A stretch of 20,896 nt of DNA from JARRLC01 sp050290865 (GTDB taxonomy: Bacteria; Pseudomonadota; Alphaproteobacteria; Rhizobiales; Rhodomicrobiaceae), in NCBI GenBank assembly GCA_050290865.1, contig JBNKIW010000044.1, forward strand, positions 1 to 20,896, read 5' to 3'. The notes under the pieces are model-generated. The model ran no database searches. It saw only the letters and a list, made by a program, of their open reading frames with translations, and was not told the origin of the DNA. The translations under genes and the position numbers were made by a program. Below are positions 1 through 6,317 of the stretch, piece after piece (positions within the stretch are counted from its first letter, which is position 1; the number at the start of each line of letters is the position of its first letter).

Positions 1-77
1 GCAACGTTCATGATGCTCGCTGCTGTACCGCCGGAGACACCGCCGCGCATCGCCTTCACGCGCATCTTGATGTGAGT
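1..77 (-). pseudogene. Saccharopine dehydrogenase-like gene, fragment left of the IS110 element
   Basis: This stretch matches 1911-1987 base for base except position 27 (A here, C at 1937). It is therefore an internal piece of the same minus-strand saccharopine-dehydrogenase-like gene, continuing beyond the window's left edge. The coding sequence stops making sense at 77/78, where the IS110 element begins. The other side of the interruption is at 1692-1770. It is read as one half of an IS-split allele. Whether this allele is a second gene copy or the same locus assembled twice cannot be settled from the sequence. Confidence 0.75.
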
Positions 78-169
78 TCGCCACCGTCCTCGCGGCCGAC
101 CCCCGTGGATGAAACTGGGTAACCAGATCGTCCTCGCCTATATTCGGTCGGCCGCCAGCAAAGAGGTCG

Positions 170-312
170 GTTCTTCTCTGGTGCGAAGAGCCCGTGTGTG
201 AGTTTGACTTGGGCACCTCGATCACCCCCACTGGAGCCAAGGAGCAGCAATGCTCCCGGAGCACGTTTTTGAGAGTTCTTCTTCGAAGAGGTTGCCACGC
301 TGGCGGCGGAGC
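170..312 (+). ncRNA. Candidate IS110 bridge RNA with target and donor loops
   Basis: IS110-group elements are known to encode a structured RNA upstream of the transposase, with one loop pairing to the target and a second to the element's own ends. Three things fit here. First, TGTGAGT at 197-203 equals the left target plus core (71-77, and the uninterrupted site at 1981-1987). It lies inside a possible loop closed by GGTGC (180-184) and GCACC (213-217). Second, TTTTGAG at 267-273 equals the right-end donor junction (1689-1695). It is followed by a hairpin (276-280/286-290) and by TGGCG at 301-305, complementary to CGCCA at 79-83 in the left end. Third, a perfect 6-bp stem with a GCAA tetraloop (241-256) separates the two loops. 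A convincing right-target guide was not found. RNA ends are estimates. Confidence 0.5.
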
Positions 313-324
313 GGAGGAGACCCA

Positions 325-1596
325 ATGGAAGTCATGTACGAGCGGGTTGCCGGTCTCGATGTTCACAAGGCGACGGTCGTCGCCTGTGTTCGCGTTATGA
401 CGGGCCGCAAGGCGTCGCGGGAGTGCCGGACGTTCGAGACGACGACGGCCGGCCTTGAGGCCTTGCTGGCTTGGTTGACTGAGCGCGGTTGCACCCATGT
501 GGCAATGGAGGCGACCGGGGTCTATTGGAAGCCGGTGTGGAACATCCTGAGTGACGGCAAATTCGAACTCATCTTGGCCAATGCGGCGCACATCAAGAAC
601 GTCCCCGGGCGGAAGACGGACATGAACGACGCCATGTGGATCGCCGATCTGGTAGCCTGCGGCCTGATCAGATCCAGCTTCGTTCCGGACGAGGAGATCC
701 AGAATCTGCGCGCGTTGACGCGGACGCGCAAACAGCTGGTCCGTGAGCAGGTTAGCCACGTGCAGCGGATCCAGAAGACCCTCGAAGAGGCCAACATCAA
801 GCTCGATTCGGTTATCAGCAACATCATGGGCCTTTCCGGCCGGCGGATGATCGAGGCGATGATTGCGGGAGAGCGCAATCCGCGCAAGCTGGCGGCCTTA
901 GCCAGCCAGCGGATCAAGGCTTCGCCGAAGGCGCTCTACGACGCGTTGCATGGTCGCCTGACGGATCATCACCGTTTCATGCTGCGGCTCCATCTCGGGC
1001 AATATGACGCCTTCGCCTCTTCCATCAAGGAAATCGACCGGGAGGCGGATGAGGCGATCAGCAGGATGGATAAGGAGGAGGCCTCTGGCCGGCCGCCCTT
1101 TCGCGTCTTGATCGAACTTCTATGCACAATCCCTGGCGTCAGCGCTCTGGCGGCGATCGTTATTCTCGCCGAAATCGGCTGCGACATGAGCCGCTTTGCA
1201 ACGGCTGGGCATCTCGTCGCCTGGGCAGGGCTTTGTCCCGGCCAGAACGAAAGCGCTGGCAAACGCAAATCATCCCGGCTGCGCAAAGGCGCTCCCTGGC
1301 TCAAAACGCTGCTCGTCCAATGCGCCTGGGCGGCCGCTCGCAAGAAGGACAGCTGCTACAAGGCGCAGTTCAACCGGCTCAAGGCCCGGCGTGGTCCCAA
1401 GAAAGCGGTCTGCGCGGTGGCCGCCTCACTGCTCACGGCGATTTATCATATCCTCAAGGACGGCGTCGAACATCGCGATCTCGGGGAGGACCACTTCAAT
1501 CGCCGTTCGACCGAGGACAAGGCCAGGCGCCTGGTCGCGCAACTCGCCAAGCTTGGCTACCATGCGGAGCTTCAACCTGTCGCCGAGGCCGCCTGA
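325..1596 (+). CDS. IS110-family DEDD transposase
   Basis: This is the recombinase of the IS110 element, 423 residues, of usual length for the family. It catalyses RNA-guided insertion and excision of its element. The N-terminal RuvC-like DEDD domain shows GLDVHK (first Asp), MEATGVYW (Glu) and KTDMNDA (paired Asp). A central helical segment follows at about residues 105-260. The C-terminal Transposase_20 domain begins near the IPGVSALAA motif and includes GLCPGQNESAGKRKS, where the family's conserved serine lies. The start at 325 is chosen over an upstream in-frame ATG at 250. A GGAGGAGA ribosome-binding site (313-320) precedes 325, the protein from there begins like other family members, and 250 lies within a hairpin of the putative bridge RNA. 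The reading frame is intact, so the element may be active. Confidence 0.95.
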   Translation: MEVMYERVAGLDVHKATVVACVRVMTGRKASRECRTFETTTAGLEALLAWLTERGCTHVAMEATGVYWKPVWNILSDGKFELILANAAHIKNVPGRKTDMNDAMWIADLVACGLIRSSFVPDEEIQNLRALTRTRKQLVREQVSHVQRIQKTLEEANIKLDSVISNIMGLSGRRMIEAMIAGERNPRKLAALASQRIKASPKALYDALHGRLTDHHRFMLRLHLGQYDAFASSIKEIDREADEAISRMDKEEASGRPPFRVLIELLCTIPGVSALAAIVILAEIGCDMSRFATAGHLVAWAGLCPGQNESAGKRKSSRLRKGAPWLKTLLVQCAWAAARKKDSCYKAQFNRLKARRGPKKAVCAVAASLLTAIYHILKDGVEHRDLGEDHFNRRSTEDKARRLVAQLAKLGYHAELQPVAEAA

Positions 1597-1642
1597 TGGT
1601 CCTTGCCAATCAACCGTCAGCGTACCAGTCCGACGGCTACAA

Positions 1643-1679
1643 GCCGCCTGACGGCGGCTCGGTCGGCGATGCCGACCGA
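1643..1679 (+). repeat. Two tandem hairpins in the IS right end
   Basis: There are two perfect inverted repeats just inside the right end of the IS: a 6-bp GC stem with loop TGAC (1643-1658), and a 9-bp stem with a 3-nt loop (1659-1679). They lie 46 nt after the transposase stop and 12 nt before the element's edge. They could end the transposase transcript or block transcription running out of the element. No long T-run follows apart from a short TTTCTTTT at 1685-1692. Confidence 0.6.
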
Positions 1680-1691
1680 AGGTGTTTCTTT

Positions 1692-1770
1692 TGAGTGCAA
1701 TAGCGCCCAAAGCGCTCCAGCGCCTCTCTTTGCAGAAAATGAACGCCGAGATCCGAGGGGATGGAGTCGA
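1692..1770 (-). pseudogene. Saccharopine dehydrogenase-like gene, fragment right of the IS110 element
   Basis: This is the other half of the IS-split allele. It is identical to 1984-2062 apart from the first few bases at the junction, and encodes on the minus strand the part around the motif DSIPSDLGVHF that also occurs in the uninterrupted copy. It ends abruptly at the 7-N gap (1771-1777), and the sequence after the gap restarts about 285 nt earlier in the same gene. That arrangement points to two contigs that should overlap rather than to two genes side by side. Confidence 0.75.
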
Positions 1771-1777
1771 NNNNNNN
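1771..1777. other. Assembly gap (7 N)
   Basis: A run of seven unknown bases inside a saccharopine-dehydrogenase-like gene. The sequence before it ends at the part of the gene that recurs at 2062, and the sequence after it begins at an earlier point of the same gene. The gap size is therefore probably not real. Confidence 0.95.
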
Positions 1778-2482
1778 CGACTGGAACGCTGCATCATACT
1801 GCGGGCGGTTGAGATTGTCCTGCCGGACCGCGGGGCGGCGATCCGGAGGGCACAGGAGATAGGGGTTCTGGAGGTCACGCCTCAGCGCGGGATTGGCAGC
1901 AGCCTCTTTCGCAACGTTCATGATGCTCGCTGCTGTCCCGCCGGAGACACCGCCGCGCATCGCCTTCACGCGCATCTTGATGTGAGTGCAATAGCGCCCA
2001 AAGCGCTCCAGCGCCTCTCTTTGCAGAAAATGAACGCCGAGATCCGAGGGGATGGAGTCGAAGCCGCAGCAGTTGACGATGCGCGCGCCCGTTGCCGTCG
2101 CGGTTCTTTCGTAGCGATCGATCATGCGCCGCAGCCAATGAACCTCCCCCGCCAGATCGCAATAATCTGTTCCCGTCTCCGCGCACACCTTGACGAGGGG
2201 CTCGCCGTAAAGCGCGTATGGCCCAACCGTTGAGATCACAACGCGGGCCTGGGCGCACATGGAGGCGAGCGCTTGCTCATCGGCAGCATCCGCGATGATA
2301 AGTGCAAGGCCGGCGGCTCCGGGAAGCTGCTGGCGGAGTTCTTCCAGCTTGCCGCGCGAACGGCCTGCCGCGGCCCATTTCAGTCCGGCGGGGCCAGACG
2401 CGCTGGTAAGGTGACGGCAGACGAGCCGCCCGGCAAAGCTGGTGGCTCCGAAAACCACCACGTCGTAGGGCTTGGCATTCAT
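1778..2482 (-). CDS. Saccharopine dehydrogenase-like NADP-binding protein (partial, 3' end cut by gap)
   Basis: The N-terminal 235 residues of a protein of the saccharopine dehydrogenase / trans-acting enoyl reductase superfamily, whose full members are roughly 350-420 residues. The start at 2482 opens directly with a Rossmann fold: VVVFGATSFAG at about residues 8-18 is the dinucleotide-binding loop. An ISTVGPYALYGEPLV segment (about 83-97) and GTDYCDLAGE (about 104-113), both typical of this family, follow. CCGFDSIPSDLGV (about 139-151) is a further family motif. The exact substrate cannot be told from this part. The gene is cut at the 7-N gap, and the corresponding downstream sequence appears in the IS-containing version at 1-77. 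It looks like a housekeeping or lipid-metabolism gene at the edge of the island and not part of a defence system. Confidence 0.85.
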
Positions 2483-2652
2483 CCCGGTGCGCTCCTTATT
2501 GCTGCTGGCATTCAGCGAACATTCCCGCGCTCACCTTGCTGCCGCGGCCCCTGGATTCCGCTTTGTGTGTCTTTTCTCCGCGTTGCTGTCGGGGTGTTCT
2601 CACGTCCGCAGCTCCACCCCGCGATCAGATGCACGCCAAGTCATCACCCGCC

Positions 2653-2967
2653 TCACGCCTCCTCCCCGAAAATTGCGGCGGCATCGCGGGCGCTGTGGAG
2701 GACGCGCACGATGACGATGCGCGCGTCATCGGCGACGTAGTAGACCATGTACCGCCCGTGCGGCAGGCCGCGCAGGCCCGCGGCCAGTTGCTCGCGCCGC
2801 TTCCCCATCTCGGGGAATTTGGTGAGCAGCTTGAATTTCTGCTCCAACTCCGCGATGAAGCGGTCCGCCTGGGCGCGGCTGTCCTCGGCGATGAAGGCCC
2901 AGATTTCGGCCAGGTCCGCCGCTGCCGCATCGGTTACGAGGAGCGCGGTTTTCTTTGCGCGGCTAAT
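2653..2967 (-). pseudogene. parE-like: ParE/RelE-superfamily toxin, apparent loss of start codon
   Basis: The toxin half of a type II toxin-antitoxin pair. The conserved protein can be read from about 2940: LLVTDAAAADLAEIWAFIAED, then a helix with LLTKFPEMGKRREQL, the strand GRYMVYYVADD, and the C-terminal VRVLHSARD typical of ParE/RelE proteins. No ATG, GTG or TTG precedes the conserved N terminus in this frame as far back as the stop at 3025-3027. The first in-frame start-like codon is an internal TTG at 2847, which would remove the first third. The likely original start is the codon at 2967-2965, now ATT. Restoring G at 2965 gives ATG and, in the antitoxin frame, TGA. As written, the toxin is probably not made, or only weakly from ATT. 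A sequencing error is the alternative. Confidence 0.7.
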
Positions 2968-3218
2968 AGCGCCTCTCCCTTGCGAACGATTTCCTCCGCG
3001 TCGAAGGCGGCGACGCGGCCCGCTTCAATATCGGCGAGCCCCTTCGTGATGTCTTTGCGGAGTTCGGCGAGTTCCTGCTCGCGGCGGGCTTGGGCGAGTT
3101 CCCATTCGCGCAGGGCGTCGCGGATCACCTCGCTGCTGGAGGCGTATTGGCCGGTCGCGATGGCGGCTTTGATCCGCTGGGCGAGGTCTTTGGTCAGGGT
3201 GATGGTGAGACGTTCCAT
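2934..3218 (-). CDS. parD-like: ParD-type ribbon-helix-helix antitoxin
   Basis: The antitoxin partner of the ParE-like toxin just downstream. The N-terminal ribbon-helix-helix segment (ERLTITLTKDLAQRIKAAI, then SSSEVIRDALREWE) binds DNA and would repress the operon. The charged C-terminal helices would wrap the toxin. The start at 3218 is chosen because it begins at the RHH strand and has GGAG about 8 nt upstream. A longer frame to 3263 adds unconserved residues. The protein is 94 residues here, but the last ten (LAAQRKPRSS) lie past the point where a one-base change (coding G to T at 2965) appears to have removed a TGA stop. The ancestral antitoxin would be 84 residues, sharing an ATGA overlap with the toxin start. 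Confidence 0.85.
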   Translation of the reverse strand: MERLTITLTKDLAQRIKAAIATGQYASSSEVIRDALREWELAQARREQELAELRKDITKGLADIEAGRVAAFDAEEIVRKGEALLAAQRKPRSS

Positions 3219-3320
3219 GTCTGCGCTCCGTCGTTCGCCTCGCGAAGCGTAACACAAAATCATACTAAATCACACACCGCCGCGTTCTTTGGCACTGGCC
3301 TGCTACCGCACTGGCGGCGA

Positions 3321-3334
3321 GCGGTCCGGACCGC
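3321..3334. repeat. 14-bp perfect palindrome downstream of VR1
   Basis: GCGGTCCGGACCGC is perfectly self-complementary and lies about 63 bp beyond the 3' end of VR1. It can be drawn as a 5-bp stem with a 4-nt loop. DGRs often need a hairpin or cruciform shortly after the VR for efficient homing, so this is a candidate. No T-run follows in either direction, which argues against an intrinsic terminator. Confidence 0.4.
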
Positions 3335-3396
3335 CGCGCCTCCGGCTTGCTGGTCCCGGCCCGGCTCGCTCCCCTTGCCTGCTGGAGCTCACGGCC
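3325..3396 (-). repeat. Post-VR1 flank shared with the post-VR2 flank
   Basis: The sequence following VR1 (about 3325-3396) and that following VR2 (about 6285-6343) share blocks: CCTGCTGGAGCTCACGGCC directly next to the VR, and GCCTCCGGCTTGC further out. The two target 3' ends therefore come from one ancestral cassette including its untranslated tail. VR3, which is internal, lacks the first block. Confidence 0.7.
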
Positions 3397-4414
3397 GAAC
3401 TCGGGCACAGCGGAAGCCGGCGCCGTTGTCCCGGTACCCGCGGTCGTTCGCGAGGCGGCCGGCAGCGCGCACGTAGCGCGCGTCGTCGTTCCAGGAACCA
3501 CCACGCAGCGCCCGCCTGGCGCCATCCAGGGGGCCAACAGGATCGGTGACAGCACCATCCTCGTACTTGCGCCGGTAATCCGCGCACCACTCCCAGACAT
3601 TGCCGAGCATGTCGTAAAGGCCCCAAGGATTCCGGAGTTTCAAACCGACTGGACGGGTGCCAGCGCGGTTGTGTTGGTACTGCTTTTCCGACCAGCTTGA
3701 GCTGTCAACTCCATTCTCAAGCTCGAAATCCACGCCGCTATTGCCGCCATACCACGCGATCTCGTCCAGTATCGGCGCGTTACGCGCGCCCAGGATTTCA
3801 ATCGGACCAACATAGGTTGCTGTGTTCGTTCCCGCCCGACAGGCGTATTCCCATTGCGCCTCCGTTGGCAGGACGAGATCAAGACCGGGAATAGCGGCGT
3901 TGATTTTTTCAAGGAAACGCATCGCATCGTCCCAACTCAAGCTTTCCACTGGCCGTTTGGGATCTTTGAAGCGGCTTGGATTATCGCCCATAACCGCGGT
4001 CCATAGTGCCTGCGTAACCGGCGTGTCGAAGAGCCAGAAGCCTGAGCTGATGCGCACCTCATGCTGCGGTCCCTCGCGGTCCCAGCGCCCCGGCTCGTCC
4101 TCTGGCGAACCCATCTGAAAGCGCCCCGGTCCAATCCAGCGCAGGCGCTGCGTGACCTCGCCTAGCGTGAACTCCACAAACACGCCGTAGCGGTCGTCAC
4201 CCCAGCCGGATGCCCAGTCGGGAGGACAGCCGTCCATCAGCGGATGATGGGCGGATTCGAAGGTGGGACGGCCTTCGATCTTGGTCCGTCGCGGCGCTGG
4301 CATGGGAGCGGGCTGGCTTGCCTTGGGCGCCTGGCGTGCTGGTTCTGGCGCGTCCCGGCCCAACAGATCCTTGATCCGGTCCCGCACACCTTTCGATTTC
4401 TTCTCGTCCGCCAT
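3389..4414 (-). CDS. FGE/SUMF1-domain DGR target protein 1 (carries VR1)
   Basis: A 341-residue protein. A charged, proline-rich N-terminal stretch (about 1-60) precedes a formylglycine-generating-enzyme/SUMF1-type domain (about residues 70-341), a C-type-lectin-like fold. Family marks in order are GRFQMGSPEDE, PVTQALWTAVMGDNPSRF, LPTEAQWEYACRAG, GLYDMLGNVWEWCAD, RGGSW and GFRCAR. The last 46 codons are the variable repeat VR1, which differs from the TR almost only at TR adenines. The protein therefore serves as a diversified binder, and sulfatase activation is not implied. The start at 4414 is preceded by GGGGATGG. An in-frame start at 4468 is possible but less likely. No signal peptide is visible, so it should act in the cytoplasm. 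It lies downstream of the TR and reverse transcriptase on the same strand. Confidence 0.9.
   Translation of the reverse strand: MADEKKSKGVRDRIKDLLGRDAPEPARQAPKASQPAPMPAPRRTKIEGRPTFESAHHPLMDGCPPDWASGWGDDRYGVFVEFTLGEVTQRLRWIGPGRFQMGSPEDEPGRWDREGPQHEVRISSGFWLFDTPVTQALWTAVMGDNPSRFKDPKRPVESLSWDDAMRFLEKINAAIPGLDLVLPTEAQWEYACRAGTNTATYVGPIEILGARNAPILDEIAWYGGNSGVDFELENGVDSSSWSEKQYQHNRAGTRPVGLKLRNPWGLYDMLGNVWEWCADYRRKYEDGAVTDPVGPLDGARRALRGGSWNDDARYVRAAGRLANDRGYRDNGAGFRCARVRP
3397..3526 (-). repeat. DGR variable repeat VR1
   Basis: A 130-nt repeat at the 3' end of target gene 1, aligned without gaps to the TR at 4583-4712. By hand count there are 14 substitutions at positions where the TR coding strand has A, and one elsewhere (3420, TR T to VR C). 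The constant 3' end (coding GGCTTCCGCTGTGCCCGAGTTC) would serve as the homing (IMH) end. Changed codons include AAC to GAC, TAC, GGC and CTC. Confidence 0.95.
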
Positions 4415-4738
4415 CACACCATCCCCATTCAGGCGGAACGGCCCGCCGGCGAGCCTTCGGACCGGCATCCGCCCATCCTACCAGCACACCGGCGGCCATT
4501 GTGTTTCGCCAAAGCCGTGCAACACGCAGCGCGCCATGGCCAGGATGCCAGCCTGTTCGGGAGCGGACATCCATCCACTCGTGAACTCGGGCACAGCGGA
4601 AGCCGATGTTGTTGTTCCGGTTCTCGCGGTCGTTCGCGTTGCGGTTGGCAGCGCGCACGTTGCGCGCGTTGTTGTTCCAGGAACCACCACGCAGCGCCCG
4701 CCTGGCGCCATTGTCCGGCCAGCACCCTGTTCGACAGA
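4415..4738 (-). other. Non-coding region between reverse transcriptase and target 1, holding the TR
   Basis: 324 bp without a convincing gene. It contains the template repeat (4583-4712), which begins 26 nt after the reverse-transcriptase stop. Between the TR and target 1 lie about 170 bp with no recognised feature. This spacer probably belongs to the TR-containing RNA, because DGR template RNAs extend beyond the TR on both sides. Confidence 0.7.
4583..4712 (-). repeat. DGR template repeat (TR)
   Basis: A 130-nt non-coding copy of the VR sequence, rich in AAC triplets on the minus strand. Conceptual translation gives RGGSWNNNARNVRAANR and so on, with Asn at nearly all positions that vary in the VRs. 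AAC codons are the DGR hallmark, because adenine mutagenesis of AAC can reach many amino acids but no stop codons. It lies between the reverse transcriptase and target 1 on the same strand. All three VRs are the same length as the TR and are identical at nearly all non-adenine positions. One T (plus-strand A at 4606) is C in every VR, which suggests that the TR itself has changed at this base. Confidence 0.96.
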
Positions 4739-5758
4739 TTAGACATAAGCCAGTTCCTCGCCAAGAGGAACGCGCCGCAATTGTTCGGCCCGCCAGGCGC
4801 GGGCGTCGGCGGCGGCCGTCATGCCCAGAGCCGAGGCGTATCCGGCCTGCAGCCCGCGCGCGTCGATTTGCCCGGCGCTGTAAGCGCGCTCCCACCGGGC
4901 GCGCACCTCCGCGTAACGCTGGCGCCTGCGGCGTGACAGGAGGATAGCATTAGGCAGAACGCGGAACCCGCAGAATGAGATACCCTGCGCGCTCCGGCCG
5001 ATGCGCACCGGCTGTTTCACCTGTAGCTGACGGTGTTCCCTGAGAAAGGCAGTGACGGCGCGCAGAGTGTCGCGCACGCTCTCCTTGCTGTCCGCCCACC
5101 AGATCGTGTCGTCCATGTAGCGCACGATGCCGCGCACCTTGCAGTCTTCGAGCAAGAAGCGGTCGCAGCCTTCGAGGTAGAAATTGGCGAAATGCTGGGA
5201 GGTCAGCGCACCGATCGGCAGGCCCTTGCCGGGCGCGGTGTTGTGCGCGGCGATCAGGCGGCGCAGGAAGGCGAGCAGATCGCGGTTCTTAAACCGCCGC
5301 GCCAGCAGGCCGGCCAGGATCTGATGATCGATGCTGGCGAAATAGCTCTTGATGTCGATCTGTCCGTACCAGGGGAAGCGGCGGGCGAAATGCTGGCACC
5401 GCTGCACCGCCGCAATCGTACCTTTGCCCACACGGCAGGCGTAGGTGTCGAACACGAGCGAGCGTTCCAGGACCGGCCCAACGTGAGCAATGAGGGCGTG
5501 GTGGAGAACGCGGTCGCGAAAGATGGGGGCGTGGATGAGCCGCGGCTTGGGATCGAAGACGCGGAACTCGCGCATCGCGCTGAGGCGCGGATTGCCCGCG
5601 AGGATATCCTCGCGGAGGGCGGCGAGCTGGCGGCAGAGGCTGGCTTGGAAGATCTGCACCTCGGCCCGGTCGGTCTTGCCCAAGGCCGCGCGGTGATACG
5701 CTGCCGTCAGCGTGTTCCAGTCCGCGATGGCGGCGAGATCAATGGCGCTGCGCTTCAT
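4739..5758 (-). CDS. DGR reverse transcriptase
   Basis: A 339-residue reverse transcriptase of the diversity-generating-retroelement class. It copies TR RNA into cDNA with errors opposite adenines, and the cDNA replaces the VRs. Visible motifs are RLIHAPIFRDRVLHHAL (about 73-89), DIKSYFASIDH with the first catalytic Asp (about 135-145), PIGALTSQHFANFYL (about 181-195) and the catalytic YMDD (214-217). The IGxxxSQ form of motif 4 separates DGR enzymes from group II intron and retron enzymes. The C-terminal thumb is basic (LSRRRRQRYAEVRARWERAY). Its length is normal. The start at 5758 overlaps the end of the accessory gene by 20 nt, implying translational coupling. The TR follows 26 nt after the stop. 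The frame is intact, so the system may be active. Confidence 0.95.
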   Translation of the reverse strand: MKRSAIDLAAIADWNTLTAAYHRAALGKTDRAEVQIFQASLCRQLAALREDILAGNPRLSAMREFRVFDPKPRLIHAPIFRDRVLHHALIAHVGPVLERSLVFDTYACRVGKGTIAAVQRCQHFARRFPWYGQIDIKSYFASIDHQILAGLLARRFKNRDLLAFLRRLIAAHNTAPGKGLPIGALTSQHFANFYLEGCDRFLLEDCKVRGIVRYMDDTIWWADSKESVRDTLRAVTAFLREHRQLQVKQPVRIGRSAQGISFCGFRVLPNAILLSRRRRQRYAEVRARWERAYSAGQIDARGLQAGYASALGMTAAADARAWRAEQLRRVPLGEELAYV

Positions 5759-6239
5759 GGCCGCCTCCGGCAGAGCCGTTGTGCCGCGAGGGTTCCTCAG
5801 CGTTCAGCAGCGCCAGGAATGCGGCGCCGTATTTCTCGGCGCGTGCGTCGCCGACGCCGTCGATCTCCTTGAGGGCCGATGCGCTGCTGACGCGCCGCTT
5901 TACCATCTCCGCCAGTTGCTCATTGGTGAATAGCGTGTAGGCGGGCACGCCTTCGCGCTCTGCCAGTTCCTTGCGCAGATTGCGGAGTTTGGCGAAGAGC
6001 GCGAAATCGGGCTGGGACAGGACTTCGCGGTAATCTACCCTGGGGCGCTTGGCGCTGGCGGTCTGCGGCCGGTGGGCGTCGCCGAGATAGCTGACGCAGA
6101 TCGCCCAGACGCTGTTCGCGCCGTCCTGCACGAAATGCCGGTCTACGGAGAGGACGCGGTTGGCGCGGAGGAAGACGTTGATCTCCTCGGTGGCGGCGCC
6201 AGCGTCGTGGAGCGGGATCGTGAAGGCTTTGAGTTGCAT
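5739..6239 (-). CDS. HRDC-type DGR accessory protein
   Basis: A 166-residue protein. The N-terminal part (about residues 1-55, with LKAFTIPL, EINVFLRANRVLSVDRHFV and SVWAICVSYL) resembles the domain found beside many DGR reverse transcriptases. The second half (about 75-150: FAKLRNLRKELAEREGVPAYTLFTNEQL and IDGVGDARAEKYG) is an HRDC domain, a helical nucleic-acid-binding module known from RecQ and RNase D. DGRs carry either an Avd-type or an HRDC-type partner that is needed with the reverse transcriptase, and this one fills that slot. The start at 6239 is chosen because the conserved N terminus begins there and a purine-rich AGGGCAGGGG precedes it. The stop overlaps the reverse-transcriptase start by 20 nt. 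Confidence 0.88.
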   Translation of the reverse strand: MQLKAFTIPLHDAGAATEEINVFLRANRVLSVDRHFVQDGANSVWAICVSYLGDAHRPQTASAKRPRVDYREVLSQPDFALFAKLRNLRKELAEREGVPAYTLFTNEQLAEMVKRRVSSASALKEIDGVGDARAEKYGAAFLALLNAEEPSRHNGSAGGGHEAQRH

Positions 6240-6271
6240 CCCCTGCCCTTTCCTTTTTTCCCTTGCCTTCC

Positions 6272-6317
6272 GCCGGCCCAAGCCGCTGCGCCTCCGGCTT
6301 GCGAGCTGGGGGCCGGC
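6272..6317. repeat. Nested inverted repeats downstream of VR2 (candidate homing hairpin)
   Basis: An outer 8-bp perfect stem (6272-6279 with 6310-6317, GCCGGCCC/GGGCCGGC) encloses an inner 6- to 7-bp stem (6280-6285 with 6295-6300, AAGCCG/CGGCTT). The structure begins 27 bp beyond the 3' end of VR2, in the 97-bp spacer before the accessory gene. DGR target sites often have a hairpin or cruciform just after the VR. No T-run follows on the transcribed strand, so an intrinsic terminator is less likely. Confidence 0.5.

Larger units (their letters stand above)
78..1691 (+). mobile_element. IS110-family insertion sequence, complete
   Basis: The boundaries come from comparing the interrupted gene (1-77 and 1692-1770) with the uninterrupted version (1911-2062). 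Identity stops at 77 and resumes at 1692, with TGAGT present on both sides (73-77 and 1692-1696). The element is about 1614 bp. It carries one DEDD-type transposase, a long left non-coding end (78-324, 247 nt) and a short right end (1597-1691, 95 nt). There are no obvious terminal inverted repeats, as expected for the IS110 group. The long upstream non-coding end is where IS110-group elements encode their bridge RNA. The right end holds two perfect hairpins, 1643-1648/1653-1658 and 1659-1667/1671-1679. TGAGT may be the shared recombination core rather than a classical target duplication. Confidence 0.88.

Noticed and set aside
250..324. Earlier in-frame ATG for the IS110 transposase
   Set aside because: It sits inside a GNRA-capped hairpin, has no ribosome-binding site, and adds residues not seen at the start of IS110 transposases. 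The ATG at 325 has GGAGGAGA upstream.
2625..2930. Minus-strand frame starting ATG at 2930 as the toxin gene
   Set aside because: It is in a different frame from the ParE-like sequence and encodes Arg/Ser-rich text without family motifs.
4583..4712. A small protein-coding gene over the TR
   Set aside because: A frame is open through it, but it has no ribosome-binding site or independent start, and the Asn-rich sequence is the expected translation of a TR.
5033..5872. Plus-strand open frame of 279 codons
   Set aside because: It is antisense to the reverse transcriptase and accessory gene, with no recognisable motif.
6272..6317. Rho-independent terminator
   Set aside because: Stable stems are present, but no U-run follows on the minus-strand transcript. 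A homing hairpin fits the place better.
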